The notes: generated by a model from the letters alone, not told the origin. A DNA stretch of 64,000 nt from Hyphomicrobium sp. (GCA_019751875.1 JAIEMV010000002.1:545799-609798); one strand, 5' to 3'; shown: positions 1-9,427, numbered from the stretch's first letter. Numbers and translations are program-made.

Positions 1-129
1 GGTTTGGACGAGGTAGTTTGTGTTTTCCACGCCCTCGGCAATGCCTTTGTAGGCCACCAGGGTTCCCACGTCGTATCGCGCGAGAAAGGCCGACAGGTCA
101 TCGTCGGTGACTTCGGTGTAAACGGCCAT
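1..129 (-). CDS. thrB: Homoserine kinase, N-terminal fragment (cut by window edge)
   Basis: The reverse strand from 129 reads [20 protein letters not shown] and goes on to [13 protein letters not shown], the N-terminus of the aminoglycoside-phosphotransferase-like homoserine kinase common in alphaproteobacteria. This enzyme phosphorylates homoserine with ATP on the way to threonine. Only 43 residues lie in the window, so the catalytic loop cannot be checked. It starts 10 bp after the ispH stop on the same strand, and ispH-thrB is a common pair in Hyphomicrobiales, so they probably share a transcript. The ORF track misses it because it runs off the edge. Confidence 0.85.
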   Translation of the reverse strand, partial: MAVYTEVTDDDLSAFLARYDVGTLVAYKGIAEGVENTNYLVQT

Positions 130-139
130 GCGCGTGTTC

Positions 140-1177
140 TCACATGGATCCGGCAGGCTTCTCGGCCAGCGACGAGGTCGAGCCCGGCGCGCGAACGTCG
201 CGCAATTCGCGAGGAACATTGAAGGCGATGTTCTCCGTCGCGGTCGAGACGATTTCGACGGCAACATCGAACCGCGACTTCAGTGCATCGATTACTTCGT
301 TGACAAGCTCCTCGGGCGCGGAGGCGCCGGCGGTGATGCCGATGGTGCGTGCGCCATCCAGCCGATGCCAGGGCATGTCGCGTGCCCGTTGGATGAGGAC
401 GGAGTTGCTACAGCCGGCGCGTTCGGCGACTTCGACCAGACGAACGGAATTCGACGAGTTCGGTGCGCCGATCACGAGAAGGCAGTCCAGCTTTGGTGCG
501 ATGGCCTTCACGGCCGCTTGCCGATTTGTGGTCGCGTAGCAGATATCTTCCTTCATCGGACCGGCAATGCCGGGGAAGCGTGCGTTGAGGATGGAGACGA
601 TCTCGGCCGTGTCGTCGACCGAGAGCGTGGTTTGGGTGACGAACGCGAGTTTTTCGGGATCAATGGGTGTGAACGCGCGAGCATCGGCAGCAGTCTCGAT
701 GAGACGCACGGCGCCGTCGGGCAGTTGTCCCATCGTCCCTTCGACTTCCGGGTGGCCCTTATGACCAACGAGAATGATCTCGCGGCCTTCGAGAAAATGG
801 CGCTGAGCTTCGATGTGAACCTTGTAGACGAGCGGGCAGGTTGCATCGAGAGCGAACATATTGCGGTGCTTGGCGTCCTGGACGACCGCCTTGGCGACGC
901 CGTGTGCCGAAAAGATCACGGGCTGAGACGTTGGTGGGATCTGGTCCAACTCGTCCACAAAAACGGCACCTTTTGCCTTGAGAGCATCGACCACAAAGCG
1001 GTTATGTACGATCTCGTGCCGCACATAGACGGGAGCGCCATACTTGGCCAAGGCCAGTTCGACGATTTGGATGGCGCGATCGACCCCGGCGCAGAAACCG
1101 CGCGGGGCAGCCAGCAGCACATTAAGTTGCGGGCGTGTGGTTAATTCGTCGTGTGGCGTATCCGGCATCAACTTCAA
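140..1177 (-). CDS. ispH: 4-hydroxy-3-methylbut-2-enyl diphosphate reductase
   Basis: IspH is the last enzyme of the MEP isoprenoid pathway and reduces HMBPP to IPP and DMAPP with a [4Fe-4S] cluster in the cytosol. The 345-residue protein has the N-terminal [12 protein letters not shown] motif with the first cluster cysteine, then [10 protein letters not shown] with the second, and CYATTNRQ with the third. [15 protein letters not shown] and the [11 protein letters not shown] substrate loop are also typical. Length is normal for the long bacterial form. It lies directly upstream of thrB. Confidence 0.97.
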   Translation of the reverse strand: MKLMPDTPHDELTTRPQLNVLLAAPRGFCAGVDRAIQIVELALAKYGAPVYVRHEIVHNRFVVDALKAKGAVFVDELDQIPPTSQPVIFSAHGVAKAVVQDAKHRNMFALDATCPLVYKVHIEAQRHFLEGREIILVGHKGHPEVEGTMGQLPDGAVRLIETAADARAFTPIDPEKLAFVTQTTLSVDDTAEIVSILNARFPGIAGPMKEDICYATTNRQAAVKAIAPKLDCLLVIGAPNSSNSVRLVEVAERAGCSNSVLIQRARDMPWHRLDGARTIGITAGASAPEELVNEVIDALKSRFDVAVEIVSTATENIAFNVPRELRDVRAPGSTSSLAEKPAGSM

Positions 1178-1345
1178 AATCCTGGTTCGTCATTGGCGGA
1201 TGGTCGCCGTAACGGAATTGTCCGCGCTGTTGGCGGGGTGGTACAGTTCGAATCACAACACGGGGGGACATGCGACGGCGGGAGCTTTCAGCTCGTTCAA
1301 CCGGCGCGACTCCTCGCGTGGCAGCATTATGCGGATGGGCACGCA

Positions 1346-1999
1346 ATGACGCAATCGATCCCTATGGCCACGCATCGAGCTTTGAAGCTCGCGGTGTCGC
1401 TATGGGCTGCCAGCCTGCTCAGCGGATGTGGCCTGTCCTCGATCACATCCGGGCTGGGCTCCGGCATCATGGGCGGGGGGACCGCGAAAACCGAAACCGG
1501 CGCCGTCAGCGAAGAACAACTTCTCTCTGCTGCGCAGAGCGGCGATGCGGGGCCACCGGTCGGCGGTATCGAGGTTGCTGCCGGCTGTCCAAAGTTTACC
1601 ACTTGGCCGCGAGACAACTTCGTGACGATCTACGAACAGGGCCGTGTGGGCGACGGTATGGCTGTCATGCATCGCGGCGAAATCACCAAGACGGCGCGGG
1701 AATGCACGATCGAACCTGGCCGGGTCACGGTGAAGTACGGTTTCTCCGGGCGCATCCTACTTGGTCCTAAGGGACGTCCTGGCCCGATCACGCTCCCTGT
1801 GTCGGTGTTCGTCACGGATGAGAAGCGGGCCCGGCTCACGAATGACAAGCTGACGGTGGACGTGAACGTCAGTGTGGAGAATCCAATCGGTTACTTCTCC
1901 GCGGTGCGCACTGTCACATTCGATATTCCGGAAGGTTCGCGACCGGGCGACTATCAGGTGTTCGTTGCGTTCGACCGCACGGTTCCGGGCGCGGGCTGA
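1346..1999 (+). CDS. Conserved hypothetical lipoprotein
   Basis: The open frame begins at 1151, but the ATG at 1346 puts a signal sequence at the N-terminus: a hydrophobic stretch followed by the lipobox LLSGC at about residues 24-28, so I chose it. The mature protein is predicted to be membrane-anchored. After a Gly-rich linker there is one compact domain of about 140 residues with no catalytic motif I recognise, ending in a beta-rich part (TVDVNVSVENPIGYFSAVRTVTFDIPEG reads like alternating strands). Function is unknown. A strong terminator follows directly. Confidence 0.8.
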   Translation: MTQSIPMATHRALKLAVSLWAASLLSGCGLSSITSGLGSGIMGGGTAKTETGAVSEEQLLSAAQSGDAGPPVGGIEVAAGCPKFTTWPRDNFVTIYEQGRVGDGMAVMHRGEITKTARECTIEPGRVTVKYGFSGRILLGPKGRPGPITLPVSVFVTDEKRARLTNDKLTVDVNVSVENPIGYFSAVRTVTFDIPEGSRPGDYQVFVAFDRTVPGAG

Positions 2000-2027
2000 G
2001 GCCATCGATTTCCCACACGCGCGCAAA

Positions 2028-2061
2028 ACAAGAAAGGCCGGGCGAACCCGGCCTTTCTTGT
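2028..2061. terminator. Bidirectional intrinsic terminator
   Basis: A long perfect hairpin with arms ACAAGAAAGGCCGGG and CCCGGCCTTTCTTGT and a short loop, with A-rich and T-rich edges. It lies between the lipoprotein gene (plus strand) and the end of atpF (minus strand), and can serve both converging transcripts. Confidence 0.88.
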
Positions 2062-2084
2062 TGTCGCAAAGCGGCGAGAGGCAC

Positions 2085-2603
2085 TCAATTCAGGCGGCCC
2101 TTGAGATCGCGGATGCTGCTGTCGATGAGGGCGTCGGCCTCGGCGCCGGTGACCTTCGCACGCAGGATCTTTTCAGCAGTTGCGAGGGCCACATCGACGG
2201 CCGCAGCGCGGACTTCAGTCACGGCTTGAGCTTCGGCGCGCGAGATCTTTTCCTCGGCGGCTTTCGTGCGGCGTTCCAGAGTTTCGGCAAGGGTCTTGCG
2301 CGTTTCGCTGGCAAGTGCTTCGGCCTCACGCTTGGCGGCGGCGACAATTTCCTTCGCCTCCTCCTCAGCCTCCTTACTGCGGCGCTGGTAATCGGCAAGC
2401 AGTTGCTGGGCTTCTTCACGCATGCGGCGGGCATCGTCCAGTTCCCTGCGGATGACGTCCGCGCGGGCATCGAGAGACTTGCCGACGGTGTCCGGAACCT
2501 TGAAGTAGACCAGAATGGCAAAGAAGCCGATGAGGGCGAGTGCCGTCCAGAAGTAGGTGTCGTTCGGGTCGAGAAGGTTGGCCATTACGATATAGGTGGT
2601 CAT
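2085..2603 (-). CDS. atpF: F0F1 ATP synthase subunit b
   Basis: This is the 172-residue peripheral-stalk subunit: one N-terminal membrane helix (about residues 16-34, FWTALALIGFFAILVYF) followed by a long charged coiled coil rich in Glu, Lys and Ala. It links the a subunit to the F1 head. It is the last gene of the atpI-B-E-F'-F cluster and follows atpF' by 7 bp. As usual in alphaproteobacteria the F1 genes are not adjacent. Confidence 0.95.
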   Translation of the reverse strand: MTTYIVMANLLDPNDTYFWTALALIGFFAILVYFKVPDTVGKSLDARADVIRRELDDARRMREEAQQLLADYQRRSKEAEEEAKEIVAAAKREAEALASETRKTLAETLERRTKAAEEKISRAEAQAVTEVRAAAVDVALATAEKILRAKVTGAEADALIDSSIRDLKGRLN

Positions 2604-2610
2604 GGCTTCG

Positions 2611-3156
2611 TTACTCCCCGGCGCCAGCAGTGAGGGCGCGCTTCACTTCGTCGGCGCTGACATCCTTGCCGGTCAATTGCTTCACGACAGGGCCGGCAAT
2701 TTCGGATGCGATATCTCCGACGCTCGACAGTGCCTTGCGTTTGGTCTCGGCGATCCGGGCTTCGGCGTCGGCCAGTTTCTTGGCGGTCGCGGCTTCGACC
2801 TCGGCGCGCTCGCGATCGACCTCAGCGGAAAGCTTTTCCTGTGTCGTGCGCGCAATCGCCGTGGCGTTGCCGCGCGCGTCGGCGAGCGATTTTTCGTATG
2901 TCCTCATCGCGCCGTCGATTTCGTCCTTCAGGCGCTCGGCAGCGTCAATGTCGCGCTGGATGCGGTTCTGACGCTCTTCGATCACGCCGCCAATGCGCGG
3001 AATGGCGATCTTCTTCAACAGGAAATAGAGCGCTACGAACGTGATCGCGAGCCAGACGAGCTGGGGCGAAACGGTCGACGGATCAAGCGGCGGGAACACC
3101 TTGTCGGCGGTGCCGCCGTGCGGGACTTCTGTTCCCGTGGTGACGGGCTCGGTCAT
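2611..3156 (-). CDS. atpF': F0F1 ATP synthase subunit b' (second b-type subunit)
   Basis: This 181-residue protein has a Pro-rich N-terminal tail, one membrane helix (about residues 34-50, LAITFVALYFLLKKIAI) and a long coiled coil. It resembles the b' subunit that pairs with b as a heterodimer stalk in photosynthetic and many other alphaproteobacteria. It sits between atpE and atpF. The gap to atpE (178 bp) is the only long one in the operon and contains a stable hairpin. Confidence 0.93.
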   Translation of the reverse strand: MTEPVTTGTEVPHGGTADKVFPPLDPSTVSPQLVWLAITFVALYFLLKKIAIPRIGGVIEERQNRIQRDIDAAERLKDEIDGAMRTYEKSLADARGNATAIARTTQEKLSAEVDRERAEVEAATAKKLADAEARIAETKRKALSSVGDIASEIAGPVVKQLTGKDVSADEVKRALTAGAGE

Positions 3157-3222
3157 TGGATGGGCCTTGATGTCACCGGCCCGACAAGCGGGCCAATTCG
3201 ATTTGAATTCTCTGAGGGGCCA

Positions 3223-3250
3223 AACGGACCGGCTTCACAGCCGGTCCGTT
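3223..3250. other. Stable hairpin between atpE and atpF'
   Basis: A perfect inverted repeat AACGGACCGGC / GCCGGTCCGTT with a 6-nt loop. On the atp transcript it lies about 85 nt after the atpE stop and about 65 nt before the atpF' start. No U-run follows it in that direction, so it is not a clean terminator. It fits an mRNA-stability or attenuation element that would favour the c subunit, which is needed in many copies per complex; that role is inferred. Confidence 0.7.
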
Positions 3251-3334
3251 GCCAACCCGATGGGAAGAGAAGCCAGAAAGCTTTCAATCTTGCGTTCGAA
3301 AGTTTCCAGCGCCTCGATGGCTCGCGACGAAAGA

Positions 3335-3559
3335 TCAGGTGAACAGCAGCAGGAACGCGACGACGAGGGCGAAGATGCCCAGAGCTTCCGTCACGGCGAA
3401 GCCGAAGATGAGGCGGCCGAACTGGCCATCAGCAGCTGAGGGGTTGCGGAGCGCACCCTGAAGGAACTGACCGAACAGGTTGCCAACGCCGATGGCAGCA
3501 ATGCCAATGCCGAGCGCTGCGATGCCCGCACCGATAAACTTAGCCGACTGAGGATCCAT
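3335..3559 (-). CDS. atpE: F0F1 ATP synthase subunit c
   Basis: A 74-residue proteolipid made of two membrane helices joined by a polar loop. The first helix carries a Gly-rich GIAALGIGIAAIGVG stretch. The second contains the FGFAVTEALGIFALVVAF motif, whose Glu is the proton-carrying carboxylate of the rotor ring. Length and layout are normal. It lies 54 bp downstream of atpB. Confidence 0.97.
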   Translation of the reverse strand: MDPQSAKFIGAGIAALGIGIAAIGVGNLFGQFLQGALRNPSAADGQFGRLIFGFAVTEALGIFALVVAFLLLFT

Positions 3560-3613
3560 TATTCTCTCCCTGTGGTTGATCGTGTGTTGGTGTGATGCGC
3601 TGCCGCCGGGGCT

Positions 3614-4396
3614 TTAGTGGCCCGGATGCAGAGCGTCGTTGAGGTACATGCAGGTCAACATCGTGAAGACGTAGGCCTGCAGGAATGCGACGAGAAACTC
3701 GAGCGCGGTAATGCCCAGAACCGCCAGCAGCGGCAAGGGGGCGATCGCAGATGCCGCGCCACCGGCGCCGAGCAGCATGATGATGAAGCCGGCGAACACT
3801 TTCAGCGTAATGTGGCCGGCCAGCATATTCGCGAACAGTCGCAGCGAGTGGCTGAGAGGACGCGAGAAGAATGAGATGACTTCGATGAGCGAAACCAGCG
3901 GGAGCACGTAGATCGGCACGCCGTCTGGCACGAAGAGTTTGAGGAAGCCGAGACCGTTCTTGGCGAATCCGACGACGATGACGGTGAGGAACACCAGGAT
4001 CGCAAGAGCGGCGGTGACCCAGATCTGGCTCGTAACGGTGAAGAACCCAGGGATCATGCCTAGCATGTTCAGCGTGAGAATGAACATGAAGAACGTGAAG
4101 ATGAGCGGGAAAAACTTCATGCCCTGCTCGCCCATGCTGTCGCGGACCATGCCAGCGACGAATTCGTAGACGCTCTCGGCGACCGACTGCATTCGGCTCG
4201 GGACGAGTGAGCGTCCGCGCGAGGCGTACATCAGAAGGCCGAAAGAAAGGAGCACGCCGGCGACCATGAACAGGGCCGAGTTCGTGAAGGTGGCATCGAC
4301 GCCGAAGATCTCGAGGGGGAAGAGGCGCTTGACCTCAAACTGATGGATGGGGTCCGGCATTCCGCCGCCACCCTGTGCCCCGTGTTCTGCTGCCAC
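3614..4396 (-). CDS. atpB: F0F1 ATP synthase subunit a
   Basis: The 260-residue membrane subunit forms the proton half-channels. The conserved fourth-helix motif [15 protein letters not shown] contains the essential Arg that faces the c ring. Five or more hydrophobic helices are visible, and the C-terminal [22 protein letters not shown] is typical. It lies 14 bp after atpI and starts the structural part of the F0 operon. Confidence 0.97.
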   Translation of the reverse strand: MAAEHGAQGGGGMPDPIHQFEVKRLFPLEIFGVDATFTNSALFMVAGVLLSFGLLMYASRGRSLVPSRMQSVAESVYEFVAGMVRDSMGEQGMKFFPLIFTFFMFILTLNMLGMIPGFFTVTSQIWVTAALAILVFLTVIVVGFAKNGLGFLKLFVPDGVPIYVLPLVSLIEVISFFSRPLSHSLRLFANMLAGHITLKVFAGFIIMLLGAGGAASAIAPLPLLAVLGITALEFLVAFLQAYVFTMLTCMYLNDALHPGH

Positions 4397-4410
4397 GTCC
4401 CTACCCCGGT

Positions 4411-4824
4411 CTATTGATCGTCGTTATCCGGCACGGACTGACCGAGCTTGAAGTCCTTCTGGGACTCGATCTCTGCCTGCATCCGCTTAAAGGCCCTCAG
4501 AATATTGAGGATACCTGCGCTGAAACCCAACATGATGAACACGAGAAACAGCCACGGCCTGGTTCCAAGCCATGCGTCGAGCACGTAGCCCATGAACCCG
4601 CCGACCAGGATGGCCGCGACAAGTTCGGACGACATTCTCAACCCGTAGGCCATGCCGCGTGAGCGGTTGGCCCGGTCTTGCTGATCCTCGATTTCGGCCT
4701 GTTTCTCGGCCTGGACACTGCCTATGCGCGTGCCCAGTTCAGAGGCCCGGCGTTTGAACTCAGCGATATCCTCAGGGCTCAAGTGTCCTTTTACAGGGTG
4801 TGCCCCATGGTCTGAGTCCGCCAT
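4411..4824 (-). CDS. atpI: ATP synthase protein I (AtpI family)
   Basis: This 137-residue protein has a charged cytoplasmic N-terminal half and two membrane helices (about residues 66-85 and 91-112) joined by a short loop containing [10 protein letters not shown], the AtpI/AtpZ layout. In other bacteria AtpI helps assemble the c ring or carries Mg2+. It is the first gene of the F0 operon. An AGGA-type ribosome binding site (TGGAGGAATCCG-ATG) and a consensus-like promoter precede it. Confidence 0.9.
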   Translation of the reverse strand: MADSDHGAHPVKGHLSPEDIAEFKRRASELGTRIGSVQAEKQAEIEDQQDRANRSRGMAYGLRMSSELVAAILVGGFMGYVLDAWLGTRPWLFLVFIMLGFSAGILNILRAFKRMQAEIESQKDFKLGQSVPDNDDQ

Positions 4825-4877
4825 CGGATTCCTCCACGGAAAACGGCCGGAAACACGAAGGTTTTCGAACGCGCCGC

Positions 4878-4906
4878 ACCATATGAGCGCCCCTATGGGG
4901 TGTCAA
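4878..4906 (-). promoter_or_regulatory. Sigma-70-type promoter of the atp F0 operon
   Basis: On the minus strand a perfect -35 box TTGACA is followed after 17 nt by TATGGT as the -10 box, about 55 bp upstream of the atpI start codon. It is one of the clearest housekeeping promoters in the window. Confidence 0.8.
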
Positions 4907-4973
4907 GAAAGGGCGGCTGCGGCCTCTCCGACCTAGGGTATGGCGAAACCGCGCAGGGAGATTTTAGTTGCCG

Positions 4974-5061
4974 GTTCCGACTCCCCGTGCGGGGAGCCGG
5001 CCGGAACTTGGTTTTGTTTGTCGCTTCCGACTCCCTTGCCGGGGAGCCGGCCGGAAGCGAC
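4974..5061. repeat. Two adjacent GACTCC/GGAGCCGGCC structured repeats (family A) with different arms
   Basis: Copy 1 (4974-5007) has the core GA-CTCCCCG-TG-CGGGGAG-CCGGCC with only 5-bp outer arms (GTTCC/GGAAC). Copy 2 (5020-5061) has the same design with 9-bp perfect arms GTCGCTTCC/GGAAGCGAC. The two arms differ, so this is not a simple tandem duplication. They lie between the 3' end of smc and the atp promoter. Each left half carries GACTC, a CcrM (GANTC) site. Confidence 0.85.
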
Positions 5062-5071
5062 GGAAGGGGGG

Positions 5072-8000
5072 TCAGCCGGCTTCGCGGAAGGCGCGGGCGG
5101 TTTCGAGGTCGACGGAGACCAGCTGAGAAATGCCGCGTTCGGCCATGGTGACGCCGAAGAGGCGGTTCATGCGCGCCATGGTCATTGGATGATGGGTGAT
5201 GACGAGGAAGCGGGTCGCGGTCTCGGTAGCCATTTTTTCCATGAGCGTGCAGAACCGATCGACGTTGGCGTCGTCGAGCGGGGCGTCGACTTCGTCGAGC
5301 ACGCAGATGGGCGAGGGGTTGGTCAAAAAGACCGCGAATATCAACGACAAAGCCGTCAGCGTCTGTTCGCCGCCGGAGAGGAGCGAGAGCGTCGCGGGCT
5401 TTTTGCCCGGGGGCTTCGCGATGATTTCCAGGCCGCCTTCGAGAGGATCCTCCTCCGATTCTACCATTTCGAGGCGCGCTTCGCCGCCACCGAAAAGCGT
5501 GGTGAACAGGCGCTGGAAGTGGCCGTTGACGGTAATGAAAGCCTCTTCGAGGCGCTTTTTGCCTTCGCGGTTCAGTTGTCCGATTGCGGCGCGGAGCTTT
5601 GCGACCGCCTGCTGGACATCGGCCTTCTCGGTTTCCATCGAGCTGATTTGCTCAAGGAGGACAGTCAACTCATCGTCAGCCTGGAGATTGACGCCGCCAA
5701 GGCGTTCCCGGTCGGCTTTGAGGCGCTGCAACTGACGGTCGATGTCGAGAAGCGGGGGCAGGGTGGCGCCGCGTTCGATCCCCGCCAGTGCGAGGCAGTC
5801 GTCTGGAGCAACCTCGAACGTCTCGCGGATGCGGCGTGATTCCTCCTGACGGCGGGCGCGGGCATTTTCGAGCCGCGCTTCGATGCGGGCACGGCCCTCG
5901 CGCGCTTCGGAAACTTGGGCTTGAGCGGCGCGCAGCGCTTGGATCGCTTCGCGCAGCGCGGTGTCGGCGAGGGCGAGCTTGTCGGCAGCGGCCTGGCGGT
6001 CGCTTTCGGCGGCGCTGATAGCGGAAAGGATCGCGCTACGGCGCTCGGCGATCTGTTCGGGAAGGTCGGCCAGCGTGTCGAGTTCGGCGCGGGTCTCAGT
6101 AAGGCGCTCTTCCAAGCTCTTGATCTGCTGTTCGGCGCCATGCTGGCGGGCCGTCCAGCGGTCGCGGTCGGCGCGCGCGGACGTCTGGCGCTCGGCGTTG
6201 AGTTGGCGTTCGCGGCGTAGGGCTTGCAGCTTTCCGCGTGCCTCGCCGGCGGCACGGCGAGCGGCTTGTGCCGTCTCGTGCGCGGCGTTGGCGACGGGTT
6301 CAAGGTTTTCAGATTTGGCTTCGTCGTCGCGCGCGGCCTCTGTTTCCGCCAGGCGGGCCCGGGCCTCGCTGAAGTCAGCTGCAAGTCGTTCCTTGGCTTC
6401 GGCGACGGCTGCGAGCTTGGCCTCGGTTTCTCGGGCCATCTTCTCGATGACGGAGAGGCGATTGCGGGTTTCGCCGAGTTCGGACTGCGTCTTGCGCCAC
6501 TCCGCTCGCAGCGTGCGCTCCACGGTCTGCGCTGCGGCGTGCGCTTCAATAGCAGCTGCCTCGGCATTCAGAAGCGTGCTGGCATCGGCGCGGGCTGCAT
6601 GTTCGCGCTCCTCGATCTCAGCCATGCGGTTGCGTTCGGCGAGGCGCTGGGCGGCAAGCGTGGCGCCACCACTGGCGGCAACGTAGCCGTCCCATCGCCA
6701 CAAGTCGCCATCGACGCTGACGAGACGCTGGCCCGCGGCAAGGTTCTGCTGGAGGACCGGACCGCGTTCGTGCGGCACAACACCGATTTGAGACAAGCGG
6801 CGCTGAAGCTCGGGCGGGGCATCGACATAGCGGCTCAGAGGCTCGACGCCGTGCGGCAAGGCGGGGTCGATCGCAGTTTCAATGTGGAGCAGACGCCAGT
6901 GGACCGGCGCATCGTCCGCGACAGGCGCAGTGAGGTCTTCGCCAAGGGCCGCCCCCAGTGCCGCTTCATAGCCGGGCGTGACGCTGATTTGATCGACAAT
7001 GGGCGGCAGGTCGTCGTCTCGAACCGGGATCAAGAGCTTGGCGAGGGTCTCGCGCTCGGTTTTGAGATTGGAGAGCAGGAGACGCGCCGAGGCGGCTTCA
7101 TCGCGATGCCGATTGGCGGCCTCGGCAGCGGCGGTGACCTGTTGTTCGGCCTCGTGGATCTCGCGTTCGAGTTGCGCGGAGCGCTCGGTGAGAAGGTGGC
7201 CTTTTTCCGTCGTCTCCTGAAGTTCGACCACATCGGGCGCGCGGCCCTGGATGTCACGCATTTGCGCTTCGAGAGAGGCGGCTTGCCGTTCGAGGCGGGC
7301 AACGGCGTCGCGGCGTTCGGCGACTGCGGTCTCGAGAGAGCGGCGGCGGGCACGCTGTTCGGCGGCACGGTGGGTGATGTCGGCGAGCGATTTTTCGGCG
7401 GCGTCGAGCTTCTGTTCGAGTTCGGTGAGTTCGGCGGCTGCTTTATCTTCGGCGGCAACGGCACCGTTTTCGGCCTCGATGAGGGTTGCCAGATCGTTGT
7501 CCAGTCGGGCCAGAACATCACGGGCTTCGGAGATGGCGTGAGCTTCGCGGGCGATGTCGCGTTCGAGCTGCGTCCGGCGGTTCACGAGTTCGTTCGTGCG
7601 CTGGCGGGCGCGTTCGGCCTCCTTTTCGAACGTCTCCTGTTCGATCTTGAGGCGGCCGAGCGCGGCGCCCTTTGCGGCTTCGGCGTCGCGCAAGGGCGGG
7701 AGGTGTTCGGCGAGCTCAGCCTCCGCTCGCAGCGCGCGTGACTCGGTTTCAGTGGCGAGACCCAATCGCGCTGTCGCGTCGGTGAGGTTTTTTTCTTCCT
7801 GGTCGACGAGAGCTTGCGCTTCCGCCCAGGAGAGGTGGAAAACGAGCGCTTCGGTGCGGCGGATATCGCCGGAAAGTTCCTTATAGCGGCGGGCCTGGCG
7901 CGCTTGGCGTTTCAGGCTTTCGATTTGGGACGAGAGGCCGCCCATGATGTCGCCAAGGCGGGCGAGATTGTTCTCGGCGGCCTTGAGGCGAAGTTCGGCT

Positions 8001-8536
8001 TCGTGGCGACGGCTATGGAGACCGGCGATGCCGGCGGCGTCTTCAAGAACGCGGCGGCGCTGTTCCGGCTTGGCGTTGACGATCTCGGAGATCTGGCCCT
8101 GACGAACCAGCGCGGGCGAGCGCGCGCCCGTCGCTGCGTCTTCGAACAGGATCTTGACATCGCGTGCGCGAGCTTCCTTGCCGTTGATGCGGTAGGCGGA
8201 GCCTGCTTCGCGCTCAATGCGGCGGGTGATTTCGATGATGTCGTGATCGTTGAATTCGGCAGGCGCCTTGCGTTCGGCGTTGTCGAGGAAGAGCGTGACT
8301 TCGGCAGAATTGCGGGCCGGGCGGGTGTTGGTGCCGGAGAAGATCACGTCGTCCATGGCGGCGGCGCGCATCGACTTATGCGAGGTCTCGCCCATCACCC
8401 AGCGAAGCGCTTCGAGCAGATTGGATTTGCCGCAACCGTTGGGGCCGACGACGCCCGTCAGCCCGGCCTCGACGATGAGGTCGGTCGGTTCGACGAACGA
8501 TTTGAAGCCCAAGAGCCTCAGGCGGTTGATCTTCAT
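5072..8536 (-). CDS. smc: Chromosome segregation ATPase SMC
   Basis: SMC condenses and aligns sister chromosomes with ScpA and ScpB. The 1154-residue protein has an N-terminal ATPase half with Walker A GPNGCGKSNLLEALRW, a long coiled coil, a central hinge (about residues 500-640), a second coiled coil, and a C-terminal half with the signature LSLLSGGEQTLTALSL and Walker B PICVLDEVDAPLDDANV. Length is normal for the family. The dsbA-like genes lie upstream on the same strand, 90 bp away, a known alphaproteobacterial arrangement. Confidence 0.97.
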   Translation of the reverse strand: MKINRLRLLGFKSFVEPTDLIVEAGLTGVVGPNGCGKSNLLEALRWVMGETSHKSMRAAAMDDVIFSGTNTRPARNSAEVTLFLDNAERKAPAEFNDHDIIEITRRIEREAGSAYRINGKEARARDVKILFEDAATGARSPALVRQGQISEIVNAKPEQRRRVLEDAAGIAGLHSRRHEAELRLKAAENNLARLGDIMGGLSSQIESLKRQARQARRYKELSGDIRRTEALVFHLSWAEAQALVDQEEKNLTDATARLGLATETESRALRAEAELAEHLPPLRDAEAAKGAALGRLKIEQETFEKEAERARQRTNELVNRRTQLERDIAREAHAISEARDVLARLDNDLATLIEAENGAVAAEDKAAAELTELEQKLDAAEKSLADITHRAAEQRARRRSLETAVAERRDAVARLERQAASLEAQMRDIQGRAPDVVELQETTEKGHLLTERSAQLEREIHEAEQQVTAAAEAANRHRDEAASARLLLSNLKTERETLAKLLIPVRDDDLPPIVDQISVTPGYEAALGAALGEDLTAPVADDAPVHWRLLHIETAIDPALPHGVEPLSRYVDAPPELQRRLSQIGVVPHERGPVLQQNLAAGQRLVSVDGDLWRWDGYVAASGGATLAAQRLAERNRMAEIEEREHAARADASTLLNAEAAAIEAHAAAQTVERTLRAEWRKTQSELGETRNRLSVIEKMARETEAKLAAVAEAKERLAADFSEARARLAETEAARDDEAKSENLEPVANAAHETAQAARRAAGEARGKLQALRRERQLNAERQTSARADRDRWTARQHGAEQQIKSLEERLTETRAELDTLADLPEQIAERRSAILSAISAAESDRQAAADKLALADTALREAIQALRAAQAQVSEAREGRARIEARLENARARRQEESRRIRETFEVAPDDCLALAGIERGATLPPLLDIDRQLQRLKADRERLGGVNLQADDELTVLLEQISSMETEKADVQQAVAKLRAAIGQLNREGKKRLEEAFITVNGHFQRLFTTLFGGGEARLEMVESEEDPLEGGLEIIAKPPGKKPATLSLLSGGEQTLTALSLIFAVFLTNPSPICVLDEVDAPLDDANVDRFCTLMEKMATETATRFLVITHHPMTMARMNRLFGVTMAERGISQLVSVDLETARAFREAG

Positions 8537-8626
8537 TCGATTATAGTCTCGGACGCAACGTGGGCGCTTCGGAATACCAACAGATGCATTATGCGGATGC
8601 AGTGCACCCGATCGAGGCGGCTCTGT

Positions 8627-9427
8627 CTAGCGCGCGGGGGCCGCGTTCGCAGTGGCGGCGGGACGCCCGCTCAAGAGCGGATCGACCTTGCTGCGGATCT
8701 CGGCCATCGTCAGCGTGCTCTTCACCCGTTGGTTCTGGATGAAGAAATTCGGCGTTCCGATGATGCCGAGCGTGCGGCCCCGGTCTTTCACGCGCTTCAA
8801 CGCGTCAATCATGGCCTGATTCTGCAAGCAGCGATCGAATTCGGGGCGCGTTACCCCCACCTGATTCGCCACGGCGAAAATGGGATCAAGGCGGACTTCT
8901 TGAGATACCCATGAAGCCTGCTGTTCCAGGAACTTGCCGTAGAGCGTGAAATACTGGTCGGGCGCGGCGCAGCGAAGCGCGATCGTGGCCGTGCCGGATG
9001 TTTTCCCAATCGGGAATTCGCGCAGCACGAAGCGGACTTTTCCCGTGTCGATGTATTCGCGCTTCAGTTGCGGGAATACGTCCCGGTGGAATGCGCGACA
9101 GTGCGGACACGTCAGCGACATGTATTTGATGATCGTAACCGGAGCGTCGTCGCGGCCAAGGACCATCTCCGGCAAATCGGGGCTCGGGGCGATGACATCG
9201 GCAAGCGTCGGGTTCTGGATGATCTGGCGTGCGCCCGCGGTGGGATCGGGTATCTCGTTCAGCCCACCGATGCCGCTTGACGGGGCATCAGCCGTGACCG
9301 CCGCCGTCCCGGCCGAACTGCCGCCAATCGTCGGCGCACCAGAGTTGGTGCAGGCCGCGAGCGCGAGGGCCGCAGCCAGCGGCACGAGGATAGTCAGTCG
9401 ATGGCCTCGTGCCGCGTTCAGGCTCAT
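8627..9427 (-). CDS. DsbA-like thioredoxin-fold lipoprotein
   Basis: The 266-residue protein begins with a signal peptide ending in a lipobox (LALAAC), so it is probably anchored facing the periplasm. The DsbA/DSBA-like fold (about residues 90-250) has the redox site TCPHC and the cis-proline loop GTPNF. It shares MSLTCPHC..FHRDVFPQLK..YIDTGKVRFVLREFP with the next gene, so the two are paralogues. Its start overlaps the stop of that upstream gene by 4 bp (ATGA), which implies translational coupling. It probably acts in disulfide formation or isomerisation; the direction of the reaction cannot be read from sequence. Confidence 0.88.
   Translation of the reverse strand: MSLNAARGHRLTILVPLAAALALAACTNSGAPTIGGSSAGTAAVTADAPSSGIGGLNEIPDPTAGARQIIQNPTLADVIAPSPDLPEMVLGRDDAPVTIIKYMSLTCPHCRAFHRDVFPQLKREYIDTGKVRFVLREFPIGKTSGTATIALRCAAPDQYFTLYGKFLEQQASWVSQEVRLDPIFAVANQVGVTRPEFDRCLQNQAMIDALKRVKDRGRTLGIIGTPNFFIQNQRVKSTLTMAEIRSKVDPLLSGRPAATANAAPAR

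Noticed and set aside
128-1144. Long plus-strand ORF opposite ispH
   Set aside because: It is the antisense shadow of a clear ispH gene and has no ribosome binding site or recognisable motif.
6224-7741. 505-residue plus-strand ORF opposite smc
   Set aside because: Shadow of the coiled-coil part of smc; the Gly/Arg-rich composition follows from reverse-reading of smc codons.
8537-8626. TATAAT just before the smc start codon as a -10 box
   Set aside because: It is only 3 nt from the ATG, so the transcript would begin inside the gene.
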